Positions 45,246-54,372 are shown, numbered from the stretch's first letter. The stretch: 64,000 nucleotides of DNA from JABDII01 sp963815325 (GCA_963815325.1 CAWFGG010000011.1:1-64000); one strand, 5' to 3'. Numbers and translations: made by a program. Notes: generated from the sequence alone by a model not told the origin.

Positions 45246-46646
45246 TCAGCGCCCCCGCCGCTCGAGCACCACCGCACCGTAGGCCGGCAGTATCACCGTG
45301 TCGCCTTGCTGGGTGCGGTTCGACAGCAAGTCGATCGCGCGGTCGACATCGAAGCCCGGCAGCGTGATGCGCACTTCGCGCGGCCTGGCGTTCACCAGCA
45401 CCGCCGCGTTGCCCCGCCGGTAGGCGATGACATCGTCGGGAAAGCTGGTCTCGACCACGCGGAGGTCGCCGGCCCTGAATGCCGCGTGCGTCCGCAACAA
45501 CTCGAGCACCCGCCGATAAAAGGCGCGGGCTTCGGCCGCTCGAGGCTGGTCCCACGCGATGGGGTCCAGTTCGAACAGACGGAGCTTCTGGGGGCTTTCG
45601 ACACCCTGCCCGTTGTAGATCAGCGGTCGACCGGGTAGGAGAGCCATCGCGACGAAGGCCGCCCGCGCCCCCTCGATCCCCCCGAAAATCTCGAGCGGCG
45701 GGTCGTCCCAGCCGGTTTCGTCGTGGTTGGTCGTGAAGCGGAGCCGCATCCCTCCTGGACGAATGGCTTGCTTGTCCGCCACCTCGGCCGGGACGAAGGT
45801 GGAAGCCGCGGCCCCGCGCCAGACCTCCTTGAGGCGGCTATAGGAGTCCCACGCGTAGCTGAGGTCGAAGCCGAGCCGGTGCATCTTGAGGTCGCCCCAC
45901 TCCGCAAGCAAGAGGATCGGTCGTGGGACTGAGGAGCGCAATTGTGGAATGGCCTCGCGGAAGAAATCGTCCGGGATGAAGCCGGCGACGTCTACGCGGA
46001 ATCCGTCGATGCCAAGATCGACCACCCAATGGCGCATGGCGGCGATCATGGCTCGGCGCAATGCGGGATTCCGATAGTCGAGCTGCACCACGTCGGTCCA
46101 GTCGGTGGGATTGCCCTCGAGGTCGTGCGGCACCATCGGCTTGCCTTCATCGTCCCGGACATAGAAGTCCGGGTGCTCCCGGATCCAGACGGCGTCGCGA
46201 GCAGTGTGATTCGGCACCCAGTCGAGAATGAGCTTCATCCCACGCGCGTGGACGGCACTCACCAACTCTCGGAAGTCGGCCGTCGTGCCAAGCGCGGAAT
46301 CGATAGCGTAGTAGTCCCGCACCGAATAGGGCGATCCGAGGGTCCCCTTCCGGCCTTCGACCCCGATCGGGTAGATCGGCATGAGCCAGACGACGTTGGC
46401 CCCGACTGCCTCGATACGCTCGAGCCCGTCGATCACGCCGCGGAGATCGCCGGTGGGCGAGAAGTCCCGGACGAACAGTTCATAGATGGTGCTGCGGGCA
46501 ACCCAGGAGGTATCGGGCGCCAGGGCGACCCAGGACGTGTCCGGGGCCAGGGCACGTGCGGGGGCCAGGTCCGCCGCTGGGCGCGCGGTGGTGGAGTAGC
46601 ACCCCAGCGAGAGGAGGGCCGCAACTAGGAAGAGACGATTCCGCAT
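45246..46646 (-). CDS. GH13 alpha-amylase-family lipoprotein
   Basis: 466 aa. Lipobox LGC in LVAALLSLGCYSTTARP. A linker with a tandem nonapeptide (ALAPDTSWV twice) precedes the barrel. STIYELFVRDFSPTGDLRGVIDGLERI, GMKLILDWVPNHTARD, nucleophile Asp in GIDGFRVDVAGF, acid/base Glu in LLLAEWGD and Asp in FTTNHDETGWDDPP are all present. The C-terminal beta domain (NAAVLVNARPREVRITLPGFDV) is complete. It resembles small extracellular maltogenic or alpha-amylases. Third enzyme position in the susCD operon, 39 nt after the upstream amylase. Confidence 0.93.
   Translation of the reverse strand: MRNRLFLVAALLSLGCYSTTARPAADLAPARALAPDTSWVALAPDTSWVARSTIYELFVRDFSPTGDLRGVIDGLERIEAVGANVVWLMPIYPIGVEGRKGTLGSPYSVRDYYAIDSALGTTADFRELVSAVHARGMKLILDWVPNHTARDAVWIREHPDFYVRDDEGKPMVPHDLEGNPTDWTDVVQLDYRNPALRRAMIAAMRHWVVDLGIDGFRVDVAGFIPDDFFREAIPQLRSSVPRPILLLAEWGDLKMHRLGFDLSYAWDSYSRLKEVWRGAAASTFVPAEVADKQAIRPGGMRLRFTTNHDETGWDDPPLEIFGGIEGARAAFVAMALLPGRPLIYNGQGVESPQKLRLFELDPIAWDQPRAAEARAFYRRVLELLRTHAAFRAGDLRVVETSFPDDVIAYRRGNAAVLVNARPREVRITLPGFDVDRAIDLLSNRTQQGDTVILPAYGAVVLERRGR
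46501..46554 (-). repeat. Tandem 27-nt repeat in GH13 linker
   Basis: Two adjacent 27-nt units (46501-46527 and 46528-46554), both starting ACCCAGGA on the plus strand, encode ALAPDTSWV twice. They differ at only a few, mostly silent positions. Confidence 0.8.
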
Positions 46647-46685
46647 CTATGGAGATCCTCCGTGGCAATTGACCCGGTGCCGTGG

Positions 46686-48269
46686 CTAGATCCGCGTCGT
46701 GGTATCGATGGCGATGGCCGTCCCGGGCAAGAGGTTGAGCTGAACCGCGCCGGTAGCATCCACCACGATGGATACGCCCGCGCATGCGGCACCGGCGACA
46801 CCGCCGGTCAACCGGTCGCAGTACGTGCCAGGTGCCAAGCCCGTGGTGATCGTCGCGGTCATGGTCATGCCTTCCAGGTTGATCGCCACGAACCCCCGAT
46901 CGCCGCGGGAGAACGCGATGGCGTTGGCGCCGTTGTCCCACCAGTGGTCGACATCGGTGCCCGCGACGACTCGGCGGAAGCCCACCATGTTTCGGATGTA
47001 GGGGTCGCGGTGCTCGCACACCCACTGGCCCACAGTTGCCGTCTCGAGGCTCGCCGCGCAGGCCACCGGGTTGGTGTTGCCGTTGGCGTCGGACGGCGGG
47101 CCCATGGAGTTCCCGAGGGGACAATCGAAGGCGTAACTCGACAGGATCGACGGGTACCCGTAGGGCTGTGCCAGCATCCACACGTTGGCGAGTCGGAAGG
47201 CATCGCCATCGCGGTAGCCGATGCCGCACTGGTGCTGGGTGTCGTGATTCTGCAGGAACACCACGGCCTTATCGGCGGGCATCAAGCCCCAGGCGGCCTC
47301 GGAAAACCGGTTCCCGGACGTGCCGTTCGGGTTGAGCTGGGCGATGTATTCGCCGCCGGCCCCTCGAAACTTGTTGCCCACACCGACGAAGGTAAACTCC
47401 GTGATATCGGCCGCACCGCCCGAACGGTATCCGGCGCCGAAGTAGTCGCGCGGCGACAGCGCCTCGCCCGCGCCGCCGATGACCTCGAGGAAGACGTACG
47501 GCAGCGGGCGGCCCTCGGCGGTACGGGTCGAGTTGACGAGCGCGAGGATGTCGTCCAGCTCCACCTGCTGGATGTGCTTGGCCGCGTCGATGCGGAAGCC
47601 CGCGACGCCCAGTCGCGCATGCATGAGCAGGTAGTCGGCGATCTTCTGCTGGACCGACGCGAGCCCGGTGTTGAGGTCGGGGAGCGACAGCAGTTCGCAG
47701 TCCTGCACGTTGGCCGCGCTTTGGTAGTTTGACACCGTGCAGGCTGGGTGGAAGTCGGCCGGCGTGTAGAGGCCGGGGTAGTTGTACTTGGTGTAGGCCG
47801 TGCCGTTGCTCCCGACGCCCGGGCTCGGGAAGTTGGTCATGTGGTTGATCACCGCATCGACGATGATGCCCACGCCCGCCGCCCGGCAGCGGTTGACCAT
47901 GTCGGCAAACTCGGCGTCGGTGCCGGAGCGGCTCCGCGCGATGCTGTAGCTCACCGGCTGATAGCGCTCGCTCCAGTCGTAGCCCGGGACGATGCTGTGC
48001 TCCTGTGGCGGGGAGACCTGCACCGCCGCAACGCCGGCCGGGCCGAGCACCGTTTCACATTCGGTGGCGATATCGGCCCACCGCCACTCGAACAGGTGCA
48101 CCGCCACGTCACCGGCCGCGGCGCGGCCGGTCGGGCGGTAGGTCTGGGCCAGCACCGGCCGGCCCGCGGGCGGCGGTCCGGAGTCTGGGAGGGGTCGGGA
48201 GCGAATCGCCGCACGCCAGGGTGGCCCGGTGAGGAGCCCGGCAGCGGCGAGGCGGCGGAGAAGCGCCAT
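46686..48269 (-). CDS. Alpha-amylase (animal-type GH13 subfamily)
   Basis: 527 aa. Signal-like start (LLRRLAAAGLL). The barrel is of the animal/actinobacterial amylase type: VAVHLFEWRWADIATECETVLGPAGVAAVQVSPPQEH, VGIIVDAVINHMT, nucleophile Asp in GVAGFRIDAAKHI, acid/base Glu in VFLEVIGGAGE and Asp in VVFLQNHDTQHQ. The GRDPYIRNMVGFRR-type segment and the C-terminal all-beta domain (NAIAFSRGDRGFVAINLEG) are typical. An endo-acting, secreted alpha-1,4-glucanase. Lies after susD, separated by a strong hairpin (48298-48332). Confidence 0.93.
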   Translation of the reverse strand: MALLRRLAAAGLLTGPPWRAAIRSRPLPDSGPPPAGRPVLAQTYRPTGRAAAGDVAVHLFEWRWADIATECETVLGPAGVAAVQVSPPQEHSIVPGYDWSERYQPVSYSIARSRSGTDAEFADMVNRCRAAGVGIIVDAVINHMTNFPSPGVGSNGTAYTKYNYPGLYTPADFHPACTVSNYQSAANVQDCELLSLPDLNTGLASVQQKIADYLLMHARLGVAGFRIDAAKHIQQVELDDILALVNSTRTAEGRPLPYVFLEVIGGAGEALSPRDYFGAGYRSGGAADITEFTFVGVGNKFRGAGGEYIAQLNPNGTSGNRFSEAAWGLMPADKAVVFLQNHDTQHQCGIGYRDGDAFRLANVWMLAQPYGYPSILSSYAFDCPLGNSMGPPSDANGNTNPVACAASLETATVGQWVCEHRDPYIRNMVGFRRVVAGTDVDHWWDNGANAIAFSRGDRGFVAINLEGMTMTATITTGLAPGTYCDRLTGGVAGAACAGVSIVVDATGAVQLNLLPGTAIAIDTTTRI

Positions 48270-48297
48270 GGAATGGAACCGGTAGTCCCTGAACGAG

Positions 48298-48332
48298 CCG
48301 CAGCTCCGCCGCGGAACACGGCGGAGCTGCGG
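48298..48332 (-). other. Intercistronic stem-loop between susD and amylase genes
   Basis: CCGCAGCTCCGCCG (48298-48311) and CGGCGGAGCTGCGG (48319-48332) form a perfect 14-bp stem with a 7-nt loop. It sits 28 nt past the susD stop and about 29 nt before the amylase start. No U-tract follows, so an mRNA-stability or partial-attenuation element is likelier than a full terminator. Confidence 0.7.
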
Positions 48333-48359
48333 ACACGTTCAAGCTGACTGATCCCGAGC

Positions 48360-49934
48360 TCAGTAGCCCGGATTCTGGATCAGGTTCGGGTTGGCCACGA
48401 TCTCCGACACGGGGAGCGGATAGAGATCCCGGAACGTGTCGGTGGACGTGCCCGCTTGGACTCCTCCCTTCCACTCCCAGATGTAGCCGTCGCCGGTGAA
48501 GAGACCGTAGCGGATGAGGTCGACCCGCCGGTGGGCTTCCCACAACAGCTCGCGGCCCCGCTCCGCCAGGATGAAGTCCAGCGTGAGTTCCGGGTCGGTG
48601 ATGTCACCGCTGTTGTCGCCGTAGGCACGCTGCCTGAGCGCGTTCACATAGGTCAGCGCCTGGCCCCGGGTTCCCCCGCCGCCACGCAACACGGCCTCGG
48701 CGTAGATCAAGTACGCATCGGCCAGGCGGAACATCGGGAAGTCCGTGTCGACGTGGGTCGAGTTGGACCCGGCCGCCCCGCTCGAGGTCACGTTCTGGTA
48801 CTTGGGCGCGGCGATCCCGTCGTTGAAGTTGCTGATGCTGCCGATCGAGACCGCCTGGCCGGTCGTATAGAAGTACGAGGCCCGCCCGTCTCCGGCGGCA
48901 TAGTTGTTGTAGGCCTCAGGCTTGAGCCGCAGCCCCCACCAACAGCCGTCGATGCCGTAGTCGGCGTTACTCATGCTCCCGCCGCACGCGGCGTGGACCA
49001 GGAATGTCACGCCACCCCACGTCCTGGTGTGCACGCCGTCCTGGATAACGGGGAAGATGATCTCAGGCGACATGTCGTTGTCGGCCAGGAACATGTGCTG
49101 ATAATCGGGATCCAGGCTGAAGGGACCCGCGATGGCGGCTTGTGCCGCAGCCAAGGCTTCGGCGTAGCGCGGCGTACCAGTGTAGACCTCCGAGTTCATG
49201 TAGAGGTGCGCCAACAGCATGGACGCGGCACTGGTCGTGGCCCGGCCGTAGCTACTCCCACCGGGCGCGGGGAGCTGACTCTGGATAGAGGTCAACTCGC
49301 CCACGATGAAGGTGTAGATCTCCGTCCTCGTGGCCTGCGCCGGCGGTGTGGCGCCGAGCGCGTCGGCCTCGGTCACGAGCGGGATGTTGCCGAACAGATC
49401 GATTGCGTGCCAGTAGCTGAGAGCCCGGAGGAATCGTGCCTCCGCGCGATAGGTGTCGATCTCGGCCCGGAGCGAACTCGAAACGCCTCGCTCCGACAGC
49501 TTGGCATCCGTCGTCTGACGCAGGAACTCGTTCGCCATTCCGACTTGGAAGTAGATCCGGTAATACATCGCCACGACGAAGGAGTTCGACGAGGCCCAGA
49601 GCTGCGTGTTCATCTCGGGCAGCCCCACGTCGCCCCATCCGATCACTGCCTCGTCGGTCGGCAGGGTCTGCGCCTCCCAATACAGGCGGAGGTACTGCGA
49701 GAAGCCCTCGTCGATGCCCGAGATGTCGGGCTGTCCGGCCGGGCCCTGCTGCCCGCTCACGGCGAGCCCTGCGTAAACCTTCGCGAGGAAGGCCTTGTAC
49801 GAGGCCGGATCGCTGAAGATGTTCGCATCGGTGATGGTGCTCGTCGGCTCCACGACCGTGTCCGTGCAGCCAGCCACACTCAGGGCCACGAGGGCCCCGG
49901 CGAGGGTGAGCACCTTGCGCGTGCTGCGATTCAT
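48360..49934 (-). CDS. susD: SusD/RagB-family outer-membrane glycan-binding lipoprotein
   Basis: 524 aa from the ATG at 49934. Lipobox VAGC (LAGALVALSVAGCTDTV). SusD features: EGFSQYLRLYWEAQTLPTDEAVIGW, MYYRIYFQVGMANEFLRQ, RAEARFLRALSYWHAIDLFGNIPLV, MFRLADAYLIYAEAVLRGG and LDFILAERGRELLWEAHRRVDLIRYG, ending in the conserved LYPLPVSEI-NPNLIQNPGY. It caps the SusC channel and binds the glycan at the surface. The gene follows susC by 43 nt and precedes amylase genes, so starch or maltooligosaccharide is the likely ligand. Confidence 0.96.
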   Translation of the reverse strand: MNRSTRKVLTLAGALVALSVAGCTDTVVEPTSTITDANIFSDPASYKAFLAKVYAGLAVSGQQGPAGQPDISGIDEGFSQYLRLYWEAQTLPTDEAVIGWGDVGLPEMNTQLWASSNSFVVAMYYRIYFQVGMANEFLRQTTDAKLSERGVSSSLRAEIDTYRAEARFLRALSYWHAIDLFGNIPLVTEADALGATPPAQATRTEIYTFIVGELTSIQSQLPAPGGSSYGRATTSAASMLLAHLYMNSEVYTGTPRYAEALAAAQAAIAGPFSLDPDYQHMFLADNDMSPEIIFPVIQDGVHTRTWGGVTFLVHAACGGSMSNADYGIDGCWWGLRLKPEAYNNYAAGDGRASYFYTTGQAVSIGSISNFNDGIAAPKYQNVTSSGAAGSNSTHVDTDFPMFRLADAYLIYAEAVLRGGGGTRGQALTYVNALRQRAYGDNSGDITDPELTLDFILAERGRELLWEAHRRVDLIRYGLFTGDGYIWEWKGGVQAGTSTDTFRDLYPLPVSEIVANPNLIQNPGY

Positions 49935-49977
49935 GTGTTCGTCCTTTCTCGAATGCTCGAGCTCATGGGTCACGCGC

Positions 49978-52900
49978 TCAGAATCGGAGGCTCAGGCCGC
50001 CGGTGAAGGTGCGCGAGCGAGGGTAGATGTTGTTGTCGATGCCATTCAGTCCCGCGGTCGGGTCCACACCGCTATAGCCGGTGATGGTGAAGGCGTTCTG
50101 CACGGTCGCAAACGCGCGGGCCGACTGGCCACGCAGGTTGAACGAGTAGCCGACCGTTATGTTGTCCATCCGTAGGAACTTACCATCCTCCACGTAGTAA
50201 TCCGACAGGTACTGCGGCGTCTCGAAGCCGGTCTCGAGGACCGAGCTGTGGAGGTTGTAAGGTGAACCACGGGTGACCTCCGAGTACGTGCCCAGGTTGG
50301 ATGCCACGTTGTTGTACACGTAGTTCCCAAAGTAGGCCCGGAGGGTGAAGCCGAAGTCGAAGTTGCGATAGGCAAGATAGGACGAGTGCCCGATGTTCCA
50401 CTTCGGCGCCGGGTCATTGAACGGCCGGCGGTCGTCGACGTTGATCACGCCATCGTTGTTCCGATCGACGTAGAGATCCTGCTCGTTGATCGAGCCGTCG
50501 TTGTTCTCGTCCGAATAGATCGGCTTGCCACTGGCGTCGAGCTTGTGCTCGTACACGAAGAAGGAATTGATCGGGGCGCCGGGCGTGAGGACCTGGATGG
50601 TCGTGCCCACACCGCCGGCGATGCCGCCGACCAGGATTTGGGCCGCTGCGCCCACGACCGGGTTGATCGTCAGCAGTTCGTTGCTGTTATGGGCGGCGGT
50701 GAAGTTGGCATTCCAGCTCAGGCCGTCCGACCCGCCCTCGAGGAGCCGGGCGCCGAGGCTGAACTCGATGCCTCGGTTCCGCATGCTGCCGATGTTGGTC
50801 GTGACGAAGTTCGACAGGTTGGTTCCGGCCGCCACGGGCACGGTGAAGATGAGGTCAGACGTCTTCTTATCATACCAGTCGATGGCGCCGCTGAAGCGCT
50901 GGTTCGAGAACCCGAAATCGAGGCCGAGGTTGACGGAACGGGTCTCTTCCCATCTGATGTTGGGATCGACCGCGCCCGGCCGGATCGTGCTGATGAACTC
51001 GCCATCGAAATAGTACTGCGACTGGGCATCGCCAACGAGATAGGCAGTGTACTGCTGATAGTTGGCGAATGCCTGGTTGCCCGTTCGCGCCCATGAGCCG
51101 CGGAGCTTGAGATCCGACAGCCCCGTCAGGCCCTGCATGAACGGCTCCTCCGAAAGCCGCCACGCCAGCGCCACCGAGGGGAACGTGCCCCACTCGTTGC
51201 CGGGCCCGAAGCGGGAGGATCCGTCGCGACGAATGCTCGCCGCCAGGAGGTAGCGGTCGTTGATGTTGTAGTTGAGCCGCCCGAAGAAGGAGATCAGCTT
51301 GCTGTCCTGCACGTCCAGGAAGTTCTGGAATGTCGTTGCGGACGGGATGCCGTTGGGGCCCAGGAGATCGGTTGCCAGCCCCTCGGCCTGGAACCACGGA
51401 TAGTCCGCATTGGACTCGGAGTAGGAGTAACCGGCCGTCAGACCCAACGTGCCCGGTCCGACGCTCCGCGGCACCACGTAGTTGAGAAAGCCGTCCAGTA
51501 CCGTGTTCACCTGGCTGGGATTCTCCCGGCGATAGACGCCGTCGAGGCCGGTCTTCCTTTGGCTATGCAGGATGCTCGGAGTGAAGTTCTCGCGCTCGGC
51601 CTTGGTTACGTCGAAGCCGAGGCTCAAGTTGGCCTGCAGGCCCTCGAGGAACGGCACGTTGTACTCGGCCTGAATGTTCCCGATGCTCCGGAACGTGGTG
51701 GCCCGTTCCGAGGCCAGTTCCAGAATGGCCAACGGGTTGTCCGCCGACGTGAGGAGGTCGCCGGGCCAATCGTAGAACCCTCCCGGCTGGCTCGCGTCCA
51801 AAACTGGCTGCGTTGGCCCCATTTGAGCGGCGTTGGAGAGCACGCCACCGGGCGAGAACTCGTCCGCCGTGCGCGAACCCCTCAGGTGGGCGCGCAGGCT
51901 CAGATCGTCGCTCAGGAGCCGCTGATTGTAGTTGAGCCCCAAAGAGATACGCTGAGCGTTGGTGCCCTGGATGATGCCGTCTTGGTTGAGATAGCTGGCC
52001 GACAGGCGGTAGTCCATGCTCTCGCCCGCGCCCGAGACGGCGAGGCTGTGTTCCTGGCCATAGGCCGGACGATCCACGACCTTGAACCAGTTGGTGTTCG
52101 CGTTCCCCAGTTGCCCGACGTTTTGCGGCGCGTACTGCTCCACTGCTGTGCGGAACTGCGACGCACTCAACATCGAGGGCACCTTGGTGACCCTGGAACC
52201 GGACACGGTGCCGCTGTACTCGAACTGCGGCCTTCCCTGCCCGGTCTTGGTGGTAATGATCAAGACCCCGTTGGCCGCGTTGGCCCCGTAGATGGATGCC
52301 GCCGAGGCATCACGGAGCACCGTGATGCTCTCGATGTCGTCGGAGTTCAGGAAGTTGAGCGGGTCACGCCCGACCGACAGCCCACCGCCGGAGCCGGATC
52401 CCATCGGCACACCGTCGATGACGATCAACGGGTCGCTGCTCGCGTTAATCGAGGTGGCACCGCGAATCCGGATGGCGCGGCCGCCGCCCGGTTCGTTGTT
52501 GTCCTCCACCTGCACGCCCGCGACCTTGCTCTGAATCAGCTCCGTTGGGCTCACGGTGCGGCCGGTGTTGAACTCCGACGAGGTGACACTGGTGACCGCG
52601 CCGGTGATGTTGCCCACCGCCTGCTCGCCGTAGCCGATCGCCACCAGCTCCGCCAGCTCGATCGCCCGGGGAGTCAGGGCCAGATCTAAGTCGAGGGTCT
52701 GGCCGGCCACGACCGTGACGGACCGGGTCAACGGCGCGTAGCCGATGGTCCGAGCCTGCAGGGTCTGCATACCGGCAGGAACCCCGGGCAGGTCATAGCG
52801 GCCGTCCGCTTGGCTCACCGTGGAGCGGCCCGCGACCGTAATCGTGACGCCCGGGAGAGGTCGCTCCGATGTCTCGCCGCTGATGCGGCCCCGGATGGTC

Positions 52901-52980
52901 CCGGTGGTCTCCTGGGCGCTGAGCGGAGCGATCGAGAGCGCTGCCAGGAAGACGCCAACCAAACAAGTTAGCCGTCTCAT
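49978..52980 (-). CDS. susC: SusC/RagA-family TonB-dependent transporter
   Basis: 1000 aa. Signal peptide (LVGVFLAALSIAPLSAQ), a carboxypeptidase-regulatory-like domain (GTIRGRISGETSERPLPGVTITVAG), then the TonB-box region and plug with the SusC marks RAIRIRGATSINASSDPLIVIDGVPM and ESITVLRDASAASIYGANAANGVLIITTKTG. The rest is a 22-strand barrel ending SRTFTGGLSLRF. Energy-dependent uptake of oligosaccharides across the outer membrane. First gene of the operon; candidate promoter and palindromes at 53073-53140. Length is normal and the frame unbroken. Confidence 0.97.
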   Translation of the reverse strand: MRRLTCLVGVFLAALSIAPLSAQETTGTIRGRISGETSERPLPGVTITVAGRSTVSQADGRYDLPGVPAGMQTLQARTIGYAPLTRSVTVVAGQTLDLDLALTPRAIELAELVAIGYGEQAVGNITGAVTSVTSSEFNTGRTVSPTELIQSKVAGVQVEDNNEPGGGRAIRIRGATSINASSDPLIVIDGVPMGSGSGGGLSVGRDPLNFLNSDDIESITVLRDASAASIYGANAANGVLIITTKTGQGRPQFEYSGTVSGSRVTKVPSMLSASQFRTAVEQYAPQNVGQLGNANTNWFKVVDRPAYGQEHSLAVSGAGESMDYRLSASYLNQDGIIQGTNAQRISLGLNYNQRLLSDDLSLRAHLRGSRTADEFSPGGVLSNAAQMGPTQPVLDASQPGGFYDWPGDLLTSADNPLAILELASERATTFRSIGNIQAEYNVPFLEGLQANLSLGFDVTKAERENFTPSILHSQRKTGLDGVYRRENPSQVNTVLDGFLNYVVPRSVGPGTLGLTAGYSYSESNADYPWFQAEGLATDLLGPNGIPSATTFQNFLDVQDSKLISFFGRLNYNINDRYLLAASIRRDGSSRFGPGNEWGTFPSVALAWRLSEEPFMQGLTGLSDLKLRGSWARTGNQAFANYQQYTAYLVGDAQSQYYFDGEFISTIRPGAVDPNIRWEETRSVNLGLDFGFSNQRFSGAIDWYDKKTSDLIFTVPVAAGTNLSNFVTTNIGSMRNRGIEFSLGARLLEGGSDGLSWNANFTAAHNSNELLTINPVVGAAAQILVGGIAGGVGTTIQVLTPGAPINSFFVYEHKLDASGKPIYSDENNDGSINEQDLYVDRNNDGVINVDDRRPFNDPAPKWNIGHSSYLAYRNFDFGFTLRAYFGNYVYNNVASNLGTYSEVTRGSPYNLHSSVLETGFETPQYLSDYYVEDGKFLRMDNITVGYSFNLRGQSARAFATVQNAFTITGYSGVDPTAGLNGIDNNIYPRSRTFTGGLSLRF

Positions 52981-53072
52981 AGAACGTGCGTCCTTTCAGG
53001 TAGAACGGCGACAGCAGCCCCAGCGCAGGACCTACGACGGACAGTCCTCAGTCCCTTTCGCGGGGGCAAGGA

Positions 53073-53140
53073 AAAATCGGGATCAAATGACATCGTGTCA
53101 AGAGTTTGTCTAAGTTCAAATTGAAGCATAGCTTAGACAA
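53073..53140 (-). promoter_or_regulatory. Candidate susC promoter and nested operator
   Basis: On the minus strand TTGACA (53102-53097) and GATTTT (53078-53073) are 18 nt apart, about 95 nt before the susC ATG. Directly upstream of the -35 lie TTGTCTAAG (53106-53114) and CTTAGACAA (53132-53140), a perfect 9-bp inverted repeat. Its 17-nt centre contains a second perfect palindrome, TTCAAATTGAA (53115-53125). The AT-rich island stands out in GC-rich surroundings; the position suits an activator site. Confidence 0.55.
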
Positions 53141-53302
53141 GCTCCTTATGTCGTTACCACGGTACCCGAATCTACGGGTCGCGCATGAACAGCGGCGGAA
53201 CCGACTATGAAGACAACTTCATTCTTCCCATGGGTTCCCGCAACCCCCATATGCCGCGGTTTCCAGGCGGCGTCAAGGGACCCCGACTCAAGTCGGTAGG
53301 TC

Positions 53303-53352
53303 GGGAAGGCGCAGGGTAGGAGGGAGGGAAGTAGGTAGGAAGGTGGGTAGGT
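53303..53352 (+). repeat. G-rich GTAGG/GGGA tract, possible G-quadruplex
   Basis: Four GGG runs (53303, 53314, 53322, 53326) with loops of 8, 5 and 1 nt, followed by several GTAGG units up to 53352. Located between the divergent susC and VOC genes, on the non-template strand of the VOC gene. Confidence 0.45.
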
Positions 53353-53425
53353 AAGTCGCAGATTGGGGAGTAGGTTGGTCGGAGCAAGGTCACGTACCGC
53401 GTTGAGCCACTCGGAAGGACACACC

Positions 53426-53878
53426 ATGCCACACATGGAACCTGCTTCGCCAAACATCTACCCTTCCTTATCATATGCGGACGCACAGGCGGCCATCGAG
53501 TGGCTCTGCCGCGCTTTCGGTTTCACAGCCCGACTCGTCGTGCCGGGTGCCGATGGCGCCGTGGTGCACTCGGAGTTGAGCCTCGGAGCCGGCGTGATCA
53601 TGGTGAGTTCCTCTAGACCCGCGGCAGGCCGGGTCAGTCCCCAGACCCTCGGCCGCGTGAGCCAGGCCCTGTGCGTGCGGGTCGATGACCCCGACACCCA
53701 CTACGCGAGGGCGAAGGCAGCCGGTGCCGAGATTCTCCAGGAACTGAAAGATGAGGACTACGGCTCCCGGGGCTACATGGCCCAGGACATTGAAGGGCAC
53801 CAGTGGTATTTCGGCACGTACCAACCGGGTGCCTACTGGGACGGTGCCCCACCTTCCGGAAGCGAGGCTTCCGCGTGA
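53426..53878 (+). CDS. VOC-family (glyoxalase-like) protein
   Basis: 150 aa from the ATG at 53426 with GGAAGGA upstream. IYPSLSYADAQAAIEWLCRAFGFTARLVVPGADGAVVHSELSLGAGVIMV and DTHYARAKAAGAEILQELKDEDYGSRGYMAQDIEGHQWYFGTYQP are characteristic of the PhnB-like VOC group (YxDxxAAIeWL). Cytoplasmic; substrate unknown. Its TGA overlaps the GTG of the tspO gene (GTGA), so the two are translationally coupled. Confidence 0.9.
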   Translation: MPHMEPASPNIYPSLSYADAQAAIEWLCRAFGFTARLVVPGADGAVVHSELSLGAGVIMVSSSRPAAGRVSPQTLGRVSQALCVRVDDPDTHYARAKAAGAEILQELKDEDYGSRGYMAQDIEGHQWYFGTYQPGAYWDGAPPSGSEASA

Positions 53879-54372
53879 ACCCAATCGCCCCTCGGCACCA
53901 CCACTGGGGAGCGTTGGCACTCCTGCTGGTCGCGACCGGAGCGGCGGCCGCGGCAGGGTCGATCGCCTCGATCCAGGCGGCCGACTTCTACCAAGAGCTG
54001 GCCAAGCCGCCGTGGGCTCCCCCGGCTGCCGTCTTCGGCCCGGTCTGGACCGCGCTCTACCTGCTCATGGCCGTCGCCGCGTGGCTCGTGATCCGCTCGT
54101 CCGGCTGGCCCGGCGCGCGGTCAGCAATAACGCTGTACCTGGTGCAACTGGCGTTCAATGCACTCTGGACCTGGATCTTCTTTCGCTGGCGCTCGGGGGG
54201 TGTCGCGCTGCTGGAGATCCTCGTTCTCTGGACCCTGCTGCTCCTCACGGTCCGAGCCTTCTGGCGCTCGCGTCCCCTGGCGGGCACCCTCCTGCTGCCG
54301 TATCTCGCATGGGTCACGTTCGCGGCCGCGCTGACCTACGCCCTGTGGCGGTACAATACCGCGGTACTCTAG
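53875..54372 (+). CDS. tspO: TspO/MBR family membrane protein
   Basis: 165 aa, GTG start overlapping the previous stop. Five membrane helices. Key motifs ELAKPPWAPPAAVFGPVWTALYLLMAVAAWLV and LVQLAFNALWTWIFFRWRSGGVALLEILVLW are those of TspO (tryptophan-rich sensory protein), which binds porphyrins and affects tetrapyrrole and stress regulation in bacteria. TYALWRYN near the end is typical. No tetrapyrrole genes nearby. Confidence 0.95.
   Translation: MNPIAPRHHHWGALALLLVATGAAAAAGSIASIQAADFYQELAKPPWAPPAAVFGPVWTALYLLMAVAAWLVIRSSGWPGARSAITLYLVQLAFNALWTWIFFRWRSGGVALLEILVLWTLLLLTVRAFWRSRPLAGTLLLPYLAWVTFAAALTYALWRYNTAVL

Noticed and set aside
43177..45282. 701-codon open frame on the plus strand
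   Set aside because: It is antisense to the complete GH2 gene, shows no domain, and is the usual mirror frame of a GC-rich gene.
48456..50006. 516-codon plus-strand open frame
   Set aside because: Antisense to susD; the protein has no recognisable motif and biased composition typical of a shadow frame.
51559..52689. 376-codon plus-strand open frame
   Set aside because: Antisense to susC, which is intact and well conserved.
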